Of a stretch of DNA of 38,427 nt, positions 8,935 to 16,430 are shown in pieces. A model generated the notes under the pieces. It was not told the origin of the DNA. It ran no database searches and worked only from the letters and a program-made list of their open reading frames with translations. Origin of the DNA: Planctomycetota bacterium (GTDB lineage: Bacteria > Planctomycetota > UBA1135 > UBA2386); NCBI GenBank assembly GCA_016794565.1, contig JAEUHQ010000120.1, forward strand, positions 1 through 38,427, read 5' to 3'. The translations under genes were made by a program, and so were the position numbers. How positions within the stretch are numbered: position 1 is the stretch's first letter; every line of letters begins with the position of its first letter.

Positions 8935-10844
8935 GCGACGGACTCCTGGGGCTCGAGCGGCGTGACGATGCGCGGCGGCGCCGCGGGCTCTCCAGCCGCA
9001 CGCCGCGCGTGGCGACGCGGTCGTTCGACCACGAGCCCGACGACCACCGCGACAGGCCCGAAGCACACGATCGCCGCGCGCCACCACCGCTGGGTCGCGC
9101 GATCGGCGCCGAGCGCCCGCAAACGGCGCCCGAAGCGCCACGCGGCGACGCCGGCGACGAGACAACCGACGAACACGAGCCACGGCCGGCGCCCGTCGAC
9201 GGTGAGCCGATCGAACATCCAGCCCGCGCGTCGGGGCATCGGCACGAAGCTGCCGGCGACCTGCAGCACCGTCGGGCGCAGCAGGCTCTGCAGCATCGCG
9301 GTGCCCGCGTGGAACCACTCGCCAGCGGTGCGCGGCCGGAACTCGTGGCGGAACGTCACCGGCGATCCGTCGGCCGGCAGCTCGAGCGTGAACACGAGCG
9401 GATCCGTCTCTTGCGCGGGCCCGGACCAGCGCGCGGCGCGCCGACGATCGGCCCGTTCGAGCAGGCCCGGCACGAGCACGAGGGAGCCGCTGCGCACGGT
9501 GTACCCGCCGTTCCTGCCGCGCACGAACGCGTCGTAGCGCTTGCCATCGGAGCCCTCCGGGAACAGGGCCTTCCGCGCGGCCCGATCCTCCGCCGAATCG
9601 TCGAAGTAGTGCGACTCGATCCGCTCGCAGCGTTCGCCGGCGGGGCTCGCCACCCGGACGAAGTGATCGACACTCGGGTCGAACCGCCAGACTTCGCCGG
9701 TCGCGGCGTCCACTGCCGCGACCGCGTCGCCGACCTGGTCGATCGTGGACTCGGGGGCGAACGGCGCGTGTTCCGGGCCGCGGCCGGTGGCCCGCAAGGA
9801 GCCATCGAACGTGCGCACGAAGGCCCCACCCATGCCCGCGAGTACCACCCAGCCGCGGTCGATGCGCGTGTGGTTGGACGACGCACACCAGCGCGGCTCC
9901 TCGAAGAAGAACGACGTTCCGTACCACAGCCACTGCCGCCCCCACCACACGTCTTCGCCGGCTTCGGGCTTCCACGACCCGCCGGTCGGACGATGCTCCG
10001 AGTCCACGACGCGGCGCGCGGTGCCTCGCTCATCGGAACGGAACAGCACGAACTCGCCGCTGCGGCGCGCGACCTTCGGGTACACGGCTTCGAGGCTGCG
10101 AATCGCCTCGGACTGCATCTCGCGCACGACGGCGGCCACCACGACGGCGAGTGCCGCGACGACCGGCAACAGGACCGCACGGCGCACGGGTGCCGGCAAC
10201 GCCCGATCCGGATCCGCGACGTGGCGCGACGCGGCGCGTGCGACGGCGAACATGACGACCGCGACGAACACGTGTCCGAATACGTAGCCCGGCAGCCCGA
10301 CCCGCCCGTTCGTCGTGCTCGAGAGCGCGTGCACGATTCCGAAAGCTGCACCGAACCAGGCTGCGGCGGCCACGAGGCGCTGCCACCACGGCGCCGGCAG
10401 CGTGCCGGCCGCGAACGCGATCGCCGCGCTCGACGCCGCCACGACGAGGGTCGCCAGGATCGGCGCGAACACGGATGCGTCGAATCGCACGAGCCCGGAG
10501 TCGCGGATGCTCGCGATGCCGAAGGCTGCGAGCGGCGCCACGAACCACCAGACGCCCAGCACCACGAGCACACCCAACAGACGCGCCGCGTACGGCTGCG
10601 ACCGCGGCAGCGGGCGCTGGGCCAGGAACTCGCGTGTGCCGAGGATCTCGTCGAAACACGACGCGACGCCGCCGAGCAGGAGCCCGGCGATCCACGCGAC
10701 GTGGAAGGGCGCCTCGAGCCGGTCGGCGCCGACGCCGAACACCCTCTCCGCGGACTCGACGAGCAACGCGATCGCGATCGCCGCGGCACCGGCGACCGCG
10801 AACCCGACCACCCACGGCCGGTCCTTGCGCAGGAGCAGGCTCAT
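8931..10844 (-). CDS. ABC-2-like permease with large extramembrane domain
   Basis: This 637-residue membrane protein has seven likely transmembrane helices before residue 245 (near 12-31, 48-65, 87-110, 127-148, 154-176, 184-205 and 224-243). A soluble stretch of about 300 residues follows, then two more helices near 575-595 and 607-625. The N-terminal half fits an ABC-2 type transport permease. The soluble part has repeated Trp/Gly-rich strands (WYGTSFFFEEPRW, GGAFVRTFDGSLRATG, GEVWRFDPSVDHFVRVASP) reminiscent of a beta-propeller. Its ATG overlaps the ATPase stop by 4 bp and its stop overlaps the peptidase start by 4 bp, so all are translated together. The fold of the soluble domain is a guess from composition. 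Confidence 0.8.
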   Translation of the reverse strand: MSLLLRKDRPWVVGFAVAGAAAIAIALLVESAERVFGVGADRLEAPFHVAWIAGLLLGGVASCFDEILGTREFLAQRPLPRSQPYAARLLGVLVVLGVWWFVAPLAAFGIASIRDSGLVRFDASVFAPILATLVVAASSAAIAFAAGTLPAPWWQRLVAAAAWFGAAFGIVHALSSTTNGRVGLPGYVFGHVFVAVVMFAVARAASRHVADPDRALPAPVRRAVLLPVVAALAVVVAAVVREMQSEAIRSLEAVYPKVARRSGEFVLFRSDERGTARRVVDSEHRPTGGSWKPEAGEDVWWGRQWLWYGTSFFFEEPRWCASSNHTRIDRGWVVLAGMGGAFVRTFDGSLRATGRGPEHAPFAPESTIDQVGDAVAAVDAATGEVWRFDPSVDHFVRVASPAGERCERIESHYFDDSAEDRAARKALFPEGSDGKRYDAFVRGRNGGYTVRSGSLVLVPGLLERADRRRAARWSGPAQETDPLVFTLELPADGSPVTFRHEFRPRTAGEWFHAGTAMLQSLLRPTVLQVAGSFVPMPRRAGWMFDRLTVDGRRPWLVFVGCLVAGVAAWRFGRRLRALGADRATQRWWRAAIVCFGPVAVVVGLVVERPRRHARRAAGEPAAPPRIVTPLEPQESVA

Positions 10845-11788
10845 CGTGCACCTCCCGCCGCGCGGCCGGGTGACACGAGGTCGTCCAGCGGTTCGCGCAG
10901 CATGCCCGGCCGCTCTGGTCCGGTGAGATCGAGGAACAGGTCCTCGAGCGTCGGCGTCGGTGCCTCCGCGAGTTCGCCGTGCGCACGCAGCGACGCGAAG
11001 AGTTCGGGGGTCGGATCGAGCAGCGTCAGATCGAAACCGCCGCGACGCGGCGCAACGCGCAAGACGTTCGGACCGCCCGGAGCCGTTTCACCTGCCGCCG
11101 GCGACCACCCGCATCGCACGATGCGGCGCTTCAGGTCGTCGAGCGTCGCGTCGACCAGCAGTGCGCCGTCGTGCAGGATGCCGACGCGGTCGGCGATGCG
11201 TTCGACGTCGCCGAGGAAATGCGAGCTGAACAGCACCGTGCACCCCGTCTCCGCGAGCAGGTCGACGAGCGCGTCGAGGAACTCGCGCCGCATGACGGCG
11301 TCGAGCCCGAGTGCCGGGTCGTCGCAGATCAGCAGTTCGGGATCACTCGCGACGGCGAGGATCAGGCTCAGTTGCGCGCGCTGTCCGCGTGAGAGTCGTG
11401 GGATCCGCTGCGCGCGCCGGAGGCCGCAGCGTTCGATCGCCTTCTCGACGAACGCGGCGCGGAACGCGGGGCGCGTGTCCTTCTCGAACGCGATCGCGTC
11501 CCCCACGGACATTGTCGGATACAGGCGGTGGTCCTCGCCGACGTAGCCGATGCGCGCCCGTTCGCCCGGCCCGAGGTCGCGGCTGTCGCACCCGAACACC
11601 GTCGCCGACCCCTCGTGCGGATGCAGGAACCCGAGCAGGATCCGGAGCGCCGTCGTCTTGCCGGCGCCGTTGCGACCGAGCAGCGCGTACACCGTGCCCG
11701 GCTGCACGCGCACCGAGAGACCGCGCAGCACGGTGTGCACGCCGAACCACCGCTCCACCCGATCGAACACGACCACGTCCTTGCTCAT
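10841..11788 (-). CDS. ABC transporter ATP-binding protein
   Basis: The 315-residue product is a typical single-domain transporter ATPase with a C-terminal extension. Walker A is GRNGAGKTT at 38-46, the Q-loop region is YVGEDHRLYP, the signature reads LSRGQ rather than LSGGQ, and the switch His is in LFSSHFLGDV. The Walker B segment LLICDDPALGLD has Asp where the catalytic Glu normally sits. Its permease is the next gene, overlapping by 4 bp, and its own ATG overlaps the gntR stop by 4 bp. This gntR-ATPase-permease order is characteristic of YtrA-controlled ABC systems in Gram-positive bacteria. The transported substrate is unknown. The Glu-to-Asp change may reduce ATP turnover. Confidence 0.93.
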   Translation of the reverse strand: MSKDVVVFDRVERWFGVHTVLRGLSVRVQPGTVYALLGRNGAGKTTALRILLGFLHPHEGSATVFGCDSRDLGPGERARIGYVGEDHRLYPTMSVGDAIAFEKDTRPAFRAAFVEKAIERCGLRRAQRIPRLSRGQRAQLSLILAVASDPELLICDDPALGLDAVMRREFLDALVDLLAETGCTVLFSSHFLGDVERIADRVGILHDGALLVDATLDDLKRRIVRCGWSPAAGETAPGGPNVLRVAPRRGGFDLTLLDPTPELFASLRAHGELAEAPTPTLEDLFLDLTGPERPGMLREPLDDLVSPGRAAGGAR

Positions 11789-12183
11789 GACTGCCTCCGC
11801 GTCTTGATCTCCGTCTCGTCCAGGCACCCTTGCAGCACCTTCTGCACGTCCTCCGCGGTGAATCCGAGGTGGAACGCCTCCGTCACGGCACGACGCAGCA
11901 GATCGTGCAGTTGCTTCTTCCGCTCCGCCGCCGCGAGGTCGCTGCCGCTGCCGGTGAGGAACACTCCCGCCCCCTGGCGCCGCACGACGACGCCGTCGCG
12001 TTCGAGGGCCTCGTAGGCCCGGACGACGGTGTTCGGGTTGATCGCCAGTTCCCGCGCGAGTTCGCGCACGCTCGGCAGCCTCTCCCCGGTCTTGGCCGTG
12101 CCCCTGGCCACCGCCGACTTGACGGCGAACACCACCTGTTCGAACAGGGGTTCGGCCGAGCGGGGGTCGACGCGGATGATCAC
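11785..12183 (-). CDS. GntR-family transcriptional regulator, YtrA subfamily
   Basis: The 132-residue protein has an N-terminal winged helix (about 10-75) with the GntR signature LPSVRELARELAINPNTVVRA split around the recognition helix, then only a short C-terminal helical part (about 80-125). That short tail, rather than a ligand-binding domain, defines the YtrA subfamily, which usually represses an adjacent ABC transporter operon. The start is GTG at 12183. A perfect inverted repeat just upstream (12202-12226) overlaps the -10 region of a likely promoter, fitting autorepression. Its stop overlaps the ATPase start (ATGA). Confidence 0.93.
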   Translation of the reverse strand: MIIRVDPRSAEPLFEQVVFAVKSAVARGTAKTGERLPSVRELARELAINPNTVVRAYEALERDGVVVRRQGAGVFLTGSGSDLAAAERKKQLHDLLRRAVTEAFHLGFTAEDVQKVLQGCLDETEIKTRRQS

Positions 12184-12201
12184 GGTGGCGGCAGTGTTTG
12201 G

Positions 12202-12226
12202 ACTGTTCTAGTGCAACTAGAACAGT
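12202..12226. promoter_or_regulatory. Probable GntR (YtrA-type) operator
   Basis: ACTGTTCTAGT and ACTAGAACAGT form a perfect 11-bp inverted repeat around a 3-bp spacer (GCA). It lies 19 to 43 bases upstream of the gntR start and overlaps the predicted -10 element. Perfect dyads of this size directly upstream of YtrA-type genes are normally their operators. A by-eye reading only; binding has not been shown. Confidence 0.72.
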
Positions 12227-12244
12227 TGGAGAGCACTCCGTCAA
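12216..12244 (-). promoter_or_regulatory. Probable sigma-70-type promoter of the gntR-ABC-peptidase operon
   Basis: On the minus strand TTGACG (12244-12239; five of six match to TTGACA) is followed after 17 bases by TCTAGT (12221-12216; four of six match to TATAAT). The -10 box sits inside the inverted repeat, so regulator binding would block polymerase. A transcript starting near 12209 would have a leader of about 26 bases before the GTG at 12183. Confidence 0.5.
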
Positions 12245-12355
12245 GGGCCTGTCCGTTGGCGCACCGCAGCGGCCTTCGGAGATGGCGCAGCGGGGCCGGA
12301 TGCCTCACCTCGCCCGCGGCGTCTCCCCGCGTTGCGACAGCTCCCGCGAGATCCT

Positions 12356-12386
12356 GATCCGCGCCGCCTGCAAGGCGGGGCGGATC
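12356..12386 (-). terminator. Strong hairpin at the end of the repeat-protein gene
   Basis: GATCCGCGCCGCCT and AGGCGGGGCGGATC pair over 14 positions with one mismatch around a GCA loop. The right arm includes two bases of the stop codon of the minus-strand gene ending at 12385. No U-tract follows on the minus strand, so it is not a classical intrinsic terminator. It may stop transcription with Rho help or protect the 3' end of the mRNA. It also separates this gene from the divergent-side promoter region of the gntR operon. Confidence 0.45.
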
Positions 12387-14934
12387 AAAACTCGCCGGCC
12401 ACGAGCTCGACCGCGTTCGTCGCCGTGATGGCGATCAGGTCGCCGATGCCGTCGAGTTCGAACGGCAGCATCTGGTGCCAGAACGTGAGACCGACGAGCG
12501 GCGGCACGTTCGGCAGGAACAGGCTCACCGCCGCCGTTCCGGCCACCGCTGTGGTCGCGCCGACGATGTCCGGCGCGATGAACAGGTCGCAGCCAGGAAC
12601 CCCGAGCGGCAGCAAGGAGAGCGACACCGGACCAGGCAACGCCGACAGACCGGTCACGGTCAGCACGATCGCGATCGACGGCAACCCCGACGCCTCGAGT
12701 CGCAGCGTGCTGTCCACCCACGGCTCGGTCACCGCGACGAGTTCGTTGTCGCCCCCGGAACTCGAACAACCGGCGCCGAACGTCGTCGAACTCGCCGGGC
12801 AGTCGGTCGCGAGTGCCGCGAAGAACGCCGACGTGCGCCCGCCCACCGTTTCGAAGTAGCCGCCCGCGAGCACGGCGTCGCCACGCAGCGGCGCGAAGCA
12901 CGTCACCCAGTCCGACGCGCCGCCATCGACCGCGGACCAGCTCGTTCCGTTCCACCGCGCGACATGGGCAGCCGGCGCGCCGCCGGCCGTCGCGGCCCGC
13001 CCGCCCGCGAGCAAGTCGCCGTCCGGCAGTGCCAGCAGGGACAGAACTTCGCTGTCGGTGCCCGCGTCGAGTGCGTGCCACAGGGCACCGTCCCAGCGCG
13101 CGATCCGGTTCGCGGGCGAGCCGCCGGCCAGGACGAAGTCGCCACCCACCACGAGGTCGCCGTTCGGCAGCACGGCGAGGGCATTCGCGGCGCCGCCGGC
13201 GACGCCCGCACCGAGCGCCGACCACGACGTGCCGTTCCAGCGCGCGACGTGGCTCGCGGCGACGAGTCCGGCCTGGGTGAACGAACCGGCGGCGACGAGG
13301 TCGCCGTTCGGCAGCACCGCGAACGCGCGCACGTCGCCGTTCGTCCCGGCGCCGAGCGTCGCCCACGACGAGCCGTTCCACGACGCGACGTGTCCAGCGG
13401 GGGAACCGCCGGCGAGCGTGAACGCACCGCCAGCGACCAGGTCACCGTTCGGCAGCACGGCGAGCGCGGTCACGAAGTCGTCGACACCGGCGCCGAGCGC
13501 CTGCCATGCGACACCGTCCCACCGCGCGATGCGGCTCGCGGCGGTGGCCCCCGCGAAGCCGAAGCCGCCCCCGGCGACCACGTCGCCGTTCGCCAGGACT
13601 GCGAGCGCCGTCACCGGCGCGTCCATGCCCGCGTCCAGCGGCGTCCACGCGACCCCGTCGAAGCGCGCGATGCCCGACGCAGCGACCGCCCCCGCAGCGG
13701 TGAACGTGCCGGCGGCGAACACCTCGTCGGCAGCGCCCCGAGCGAGCGCGAGGACCGCGCCGTCCATCCCGGTGCCCGTCGCGAACCAGTCGGTGCCGTC
13801 CCACCGGGCCGCGTGCAATGCGGGCACCGCACCGGCAGCCACGAACGGCCCGCCAACGACGATGTCCCCGCCGGGCATGTCGACCGCCGCGGTGATCCAG
13901 CCGTCCGTGCCGGCGCCCAGGGCCGACCACGCAAGGCCGTCGAAGACCGCGACGTGGTTGGCGGCGGTCCCGCCGATGGTCGTGAACGAACCGGCGGCGA
14001 AGAGATCGCCGCCCGGGAGGACGCGGAGAACGTCGACCGTGCCGTTGGCGCCGGCGACCAGGCTGCCCCACGACGACCCGTCCCACACGGCGACGCGAGG
14101 GGACACCGCGCCGCCGGCCAGCGCGAAGGCGCCACCCGCCACGAGGTCGCCGTTCGCCAGTACGGCGAGCGACGTCACCTCGTCGTCCATGCCGCTGCCG
14201 ATCGCCGACCAGTTGCTGCCGTCCCAGCGCGCGATGCCGTTCACCAGCACGCCCCCGGCGACGGTGAACGCTCCGCCGGCGACGAGGTCGCCGTTCGGCA
14301 GCACCGCGAGCGCGCGCACCGGACCGTCGGTGCCCGTCCCGAGGGGCGACCACACGCTTCCGTCCCAGGACGCGATGCGACTCGCGGGCGATCCGCCGGC
14401 CATCGCGAAGTCCCCGCCGACGACGATGTCGCCGTTGGGCAGTTCGAGCACCGCGTCGACTTCCCAGTCGAGGCCGCCGCCGAGCGCGGCCCACGTCGTG
14501 CCGTCGAACCGCGCGACACGATCGGCGGGAACGCCGTCGATCACCGTGAAGCGCCCTGCGGCGACGAGGTCGCCGTGCAGCAGCGTCGCGAGGGCGTGGA
14601 CGCGCGCATTCGTTCCCGAACCCAGCGGCGTCCAGGTCGACGAAGACGGATCGAACGTCGCGAGGTTCGCGACCTGTGCGTCGCCCGCGAGAGCGAACTC
14701 ACCGCCCATCACCGTGATCGCGGGGAGAGGCCCGAGGCCGTCGGGGTCGAATCTCGCTGCCGCGCGCACCGAGCCGTCGATGCCGGGGATGCCGAGGCCC
14801 GTCCGCCACTCGATCGGGCACTGCGCCGCCACCGACCGTCCGCCCGTCGCCACCGACGCGACGACGCACGCGTGCACCGCGAGTCGGGTGACGGAAAGAC
14901 GCAGCGTTCGGATCGAACGAACCACGCGGGGCAT
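12385..14934 (-). CDS. Secreted 14-repeat protein (beta-propeller-like) with conserved C-terminal domain
   Basis: The 849-residue product starts with a long signal sequence ending near VAAQ (about residue 38). Residues about 60-715 consist of some 14 tandem units of about 47 residues, each with the pattern LPNGDLVAGGAF, then TVAGG, then IARWDGSNWSALGSG. A C-terminal domain of about 135 residues begins near CPASSTTFGAGC and ends ITATNAVELVAGEF. Hydrophobic strands ended by Gly-Gly and Trp are typical of beta-propeller or similar all-beta repeats. The repeats are also visible in the DNA as recurring blocks. The protein at 34484-37045 has the same layout and end domain. Role unknown; cell-surface or secreted structural, adhesive or polymer-binding functions are possible. 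The ATG at 14934 has no rival start close by. Confidence 0.88.
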   Translation of the reverse strand: MPRVVRSIRTLRLSVTRLAVHACVVASVATGGRSVAAQCPIEWRTGLGIPGIDGSVRAAARFDPDGLGPLPAITVMGGEFALAGDAQVANLATFDPSSSTWTPLGSGTNARVHALATLLHGDLVAAGRFTVIDGVPADRVARFDGTTWAALGGGLDWEVDAVLELPNGDIVVGGDFAMAGGSPASRIASWDGSVWSPLGTGTDGPVRALAVLPNGDLVAGGAFTVAGGVLVNGIARWDGSNWSAIGSGMDDEVTSLAVLANGDLVAGGAFALAGGAVSPRVAVWDGSSWGSLVAGANGTVDVLRVLPGGDLFAAGSFTTIGGTAANHVAVFDGLAWSALGAGTDGWITAAVDMPGGDIVVGGPFVAAGAVPALHAARWDGTDWFATGTGMDGAVLALARGAADEVFAAGTFTAAGAVAASGIARFDGVAWTPLDAGMDAPVTALAVLANGDVVAGGGFGFAGATAASRIARWDGVAWQALGAGVDDFVTALAVLPNGDLVAGGAFTLAGGSPAGHVASWNGSSWATLGAGTNGDVRAFAVLPNGDLVAAGSFTQAGLVAASHVARWNGTSWSALGAGVAGGAANALAVLPNGDLVVGGDFVLAGGSPANRIARWDGALWHALDAGTDSEVLSLLALPDGDLLAGGRAATAGGAPAAHVARWNGTSWSAVDGGASDWVTCFAPLRGDAVLAGGYFETVGGRTSAFFAALATDCPASSTTFGAGCSSSGGDNELVAVTEPWVDSTLRLEASGLPSIAIVLTVTGLSALPGPVSLSLLPLGVPGCDLFIAPDIVGATTAVAGTAAVSLFLPNVPPLVGLTFWHQMLPFELDGIGDLIAITATNAVELVAGEF

Positions 14935-15008
14935 CGTCCTCGATGGTAGGGCCGCGCGCTCCGTTCACCAGTGGTCGCGCGACGGGGCATCGCCCCATGA
15001 AGAGCCGA

Positions 15009-15404
15009 TCAACGTGCGGAGAACCAGACCGGCGACGCGTCGGAGGGTTCGCCGTGGTAGTTGATCGTGATCTCCTCGCGAGCCGCGATGTCCCGCACGG
15101 CGACGAAGACGAGCGTGCGAGAGGCGAGGTCGCGCTGGTACCGCGCGTTCGACGGCGACGCGTGGTTGTAGAGGGACCCGCACCCGAGCGCCATCGCGTT
15201 GCTCGTCTCGTCCCACCAGAACCAGTAGTCGTCGAGCAGCGAACCGCGCAACGGCCGCACCAGCTCGCGTGCGAACGGTACGACCGGCGCTCGCTCGATC
15301 ACTTCGCCGGCGCGGAAGTCGCGCGCCGCGAACACGCCGCGGCCACGGCCGGGCGACGCGCCGATCAGCAGCCCCGGGGGTGCGCTCGGTTCGATGCGGT
15401 CCAT
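15009..15404 (-). CDS. Stand-alone SET-domain protein (putative lysine methyltransferase)
   Basis: The SET fold transfers a methyl group from SAM to lysine side chains. The 131-residue product is little more than the domain. Residues about 10-26 (LIGASPGRGRGVFAARD) match the start of a SET domain. GSLYNHASPSNARY (about 75-88) is the NHxxxPN core motif, and REEITINYHGE (about 108-118) is the second core motif with the catalytic Tyr. There is no post-SET cysteine cluster and no flanking domain that would name a target. Bacterial members are often thought to be acquired from eukaryotes or chlamydiae, but that cannot be judged here. It is preceded by a divergent gene at 15472. Confidence 0.9.
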   Translation of the reverse strand: MDRIEPSAPPGLLIGASPGRGRGVFAARDFRAGEVIERAPVVPFARELVRPLRGSLLDDYWFWWDETSNAMALGCGSLYNHASPSNARYQRDLASRTLVFVAVRDIAAREEITINYHGEPSDASPVWFSAR

Positions 15405-15471
15405 GCGCTGCGCTTACCGCCGCGACGCCGTCGGCACAAGACACGCGCAGGCGACGGCCGATGTCCGGCAC

Positions 15472-16419
15472 GTGACCATCGGGCGGGAAGAGCGATCGCT
15501 TCTGTTCGTGCTGGCGCACGGCGTGGGCGAGCACGAACTCGCGGCGCTGCGGACGGCCCTCGGCCCGGACGACATCGCACCGGCCGCCGGCATGCAGGTG
15601 CCGGACCACGCCGTCGACGTACTTCTGCGCTCTCTCGACGCGAGCACGACCCTGCGCGACCTCGGAGTCGTCGTCGACCGGTCGAACCTCGTGTTGCGGC
15701 CGCGCGGTCGCGACGACGGAACCGCGGCCCTGGCGATCGAACGGCGCCCCACCGGACCCGCGGCGGTGACCCTGTTCGCGAGCACCGACGTACTGACCCG
15801 GGCGGCGCGCGGCGGCCCGTCGGCGGCGCTGGAGGCGGCCCGCGACCTCGGCGCGCTGCTCGCCCGCCTCCGCGGGCGCCTGCGCCGCGGCGATCCGACG
15901 GAGACCTGGTTCGTCGGTCTCGGCAGCCCGGAAGCGGTGCGCACGACGTTCGACCTCGAAACCGCGTGGCAGGAGCGCATCGTGGCTGGCCTCGCCGAAG
16001 AAACATCGCTTCGACTCGCCGACGGCGTCGCATTCGTCGCGGCGGCGAACCGGCGCGCGATGGAACTCGCCTTCTCACGCATGCGACGCCCGCCGTTCGC
16101 GACGCACGGCACTCCGATCGAAACGGGCCCGGCGCAGTTCGTCCTTCGCGCGCGACCCGGCGTCGCGTTCGGCCGCGAACGAGTCGCGGCGCGCGCCGTG
16201 CACGCCGCGGACGCCGCGGCCGTCTTCGCGGCGCCTTGCGGCGACAGCGTGCGTGCGCGCGGGTCGTCGTTCGACGAACTGCTGGCGCGCTTCTGGATGC
16301 GCGCCGCGACGCTGCACGCCGAGTGCGCCGACGAAGTGTCGATGCCCGTGCGCGGCGGACCCGGGGCGGTCGCGACACCCGCGGCGAACGTCGACGCTGG
16401 CGCGGTCACCCGCACCTGA
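15472..16419 (+). CDS. Hypothetical protein
   Basis: A 315-residue open frame with strong third-position GC and a balanced amino-acid make-up, unlike the Arg-rich frames on the opposite strand. I take the GTG at 15472, which gives MTIGREERSLLFVLAHGVG at the N terminus; in-frame ATGs upstream at 15394 and 15403 would overlap the SET gene's start region. There is no signal peptide or membrane segment. The sequence has Ala/Arg-rich helical stretches (LGALLARLRGRLRRGD, FDLETAWQERIVAGLAEE) separated by beta-like segments. I do not recognise a family. It ends 11 bases before the convergent Deg-type protease gene ends and is divergent from the SET gene, with 67 bp between. Confidence 0.65.
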   Translation: MTIGREERSLLFVLAHGVGEHELAALRTALGPDDIAPAAGMQVPDHAVDVLLRSLDASTTLRDLGVVVDRSNLVLRPRGRDDGTAALAIERRPTGPAAVTLFASTDVLTRAARGGPSAALEAARDLGALLARLRGRLRRGDPTETWFVGLGSPEAVRTTFDLETAWQERIVAGLAEETSLRLADGVAFVAAANRRAMELAFSRMRRPPFATHGTPIETGPAQFVLRARPGVAFGRERVAARAVHAADAAAVFAAPCGDSVRARGSSFDELLARFWMRAATLHAECADEVSMPVRGGPGAVATPAANVDAGAVTRT

Positions 16420-16430
16420 CGGGATCGCGC

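Noticed and set aside
12361..12390. Intrinsic terminator for the plus strand
   Set aside because: No plus-strand gene precedes it and the following bases are AAAA, not T.
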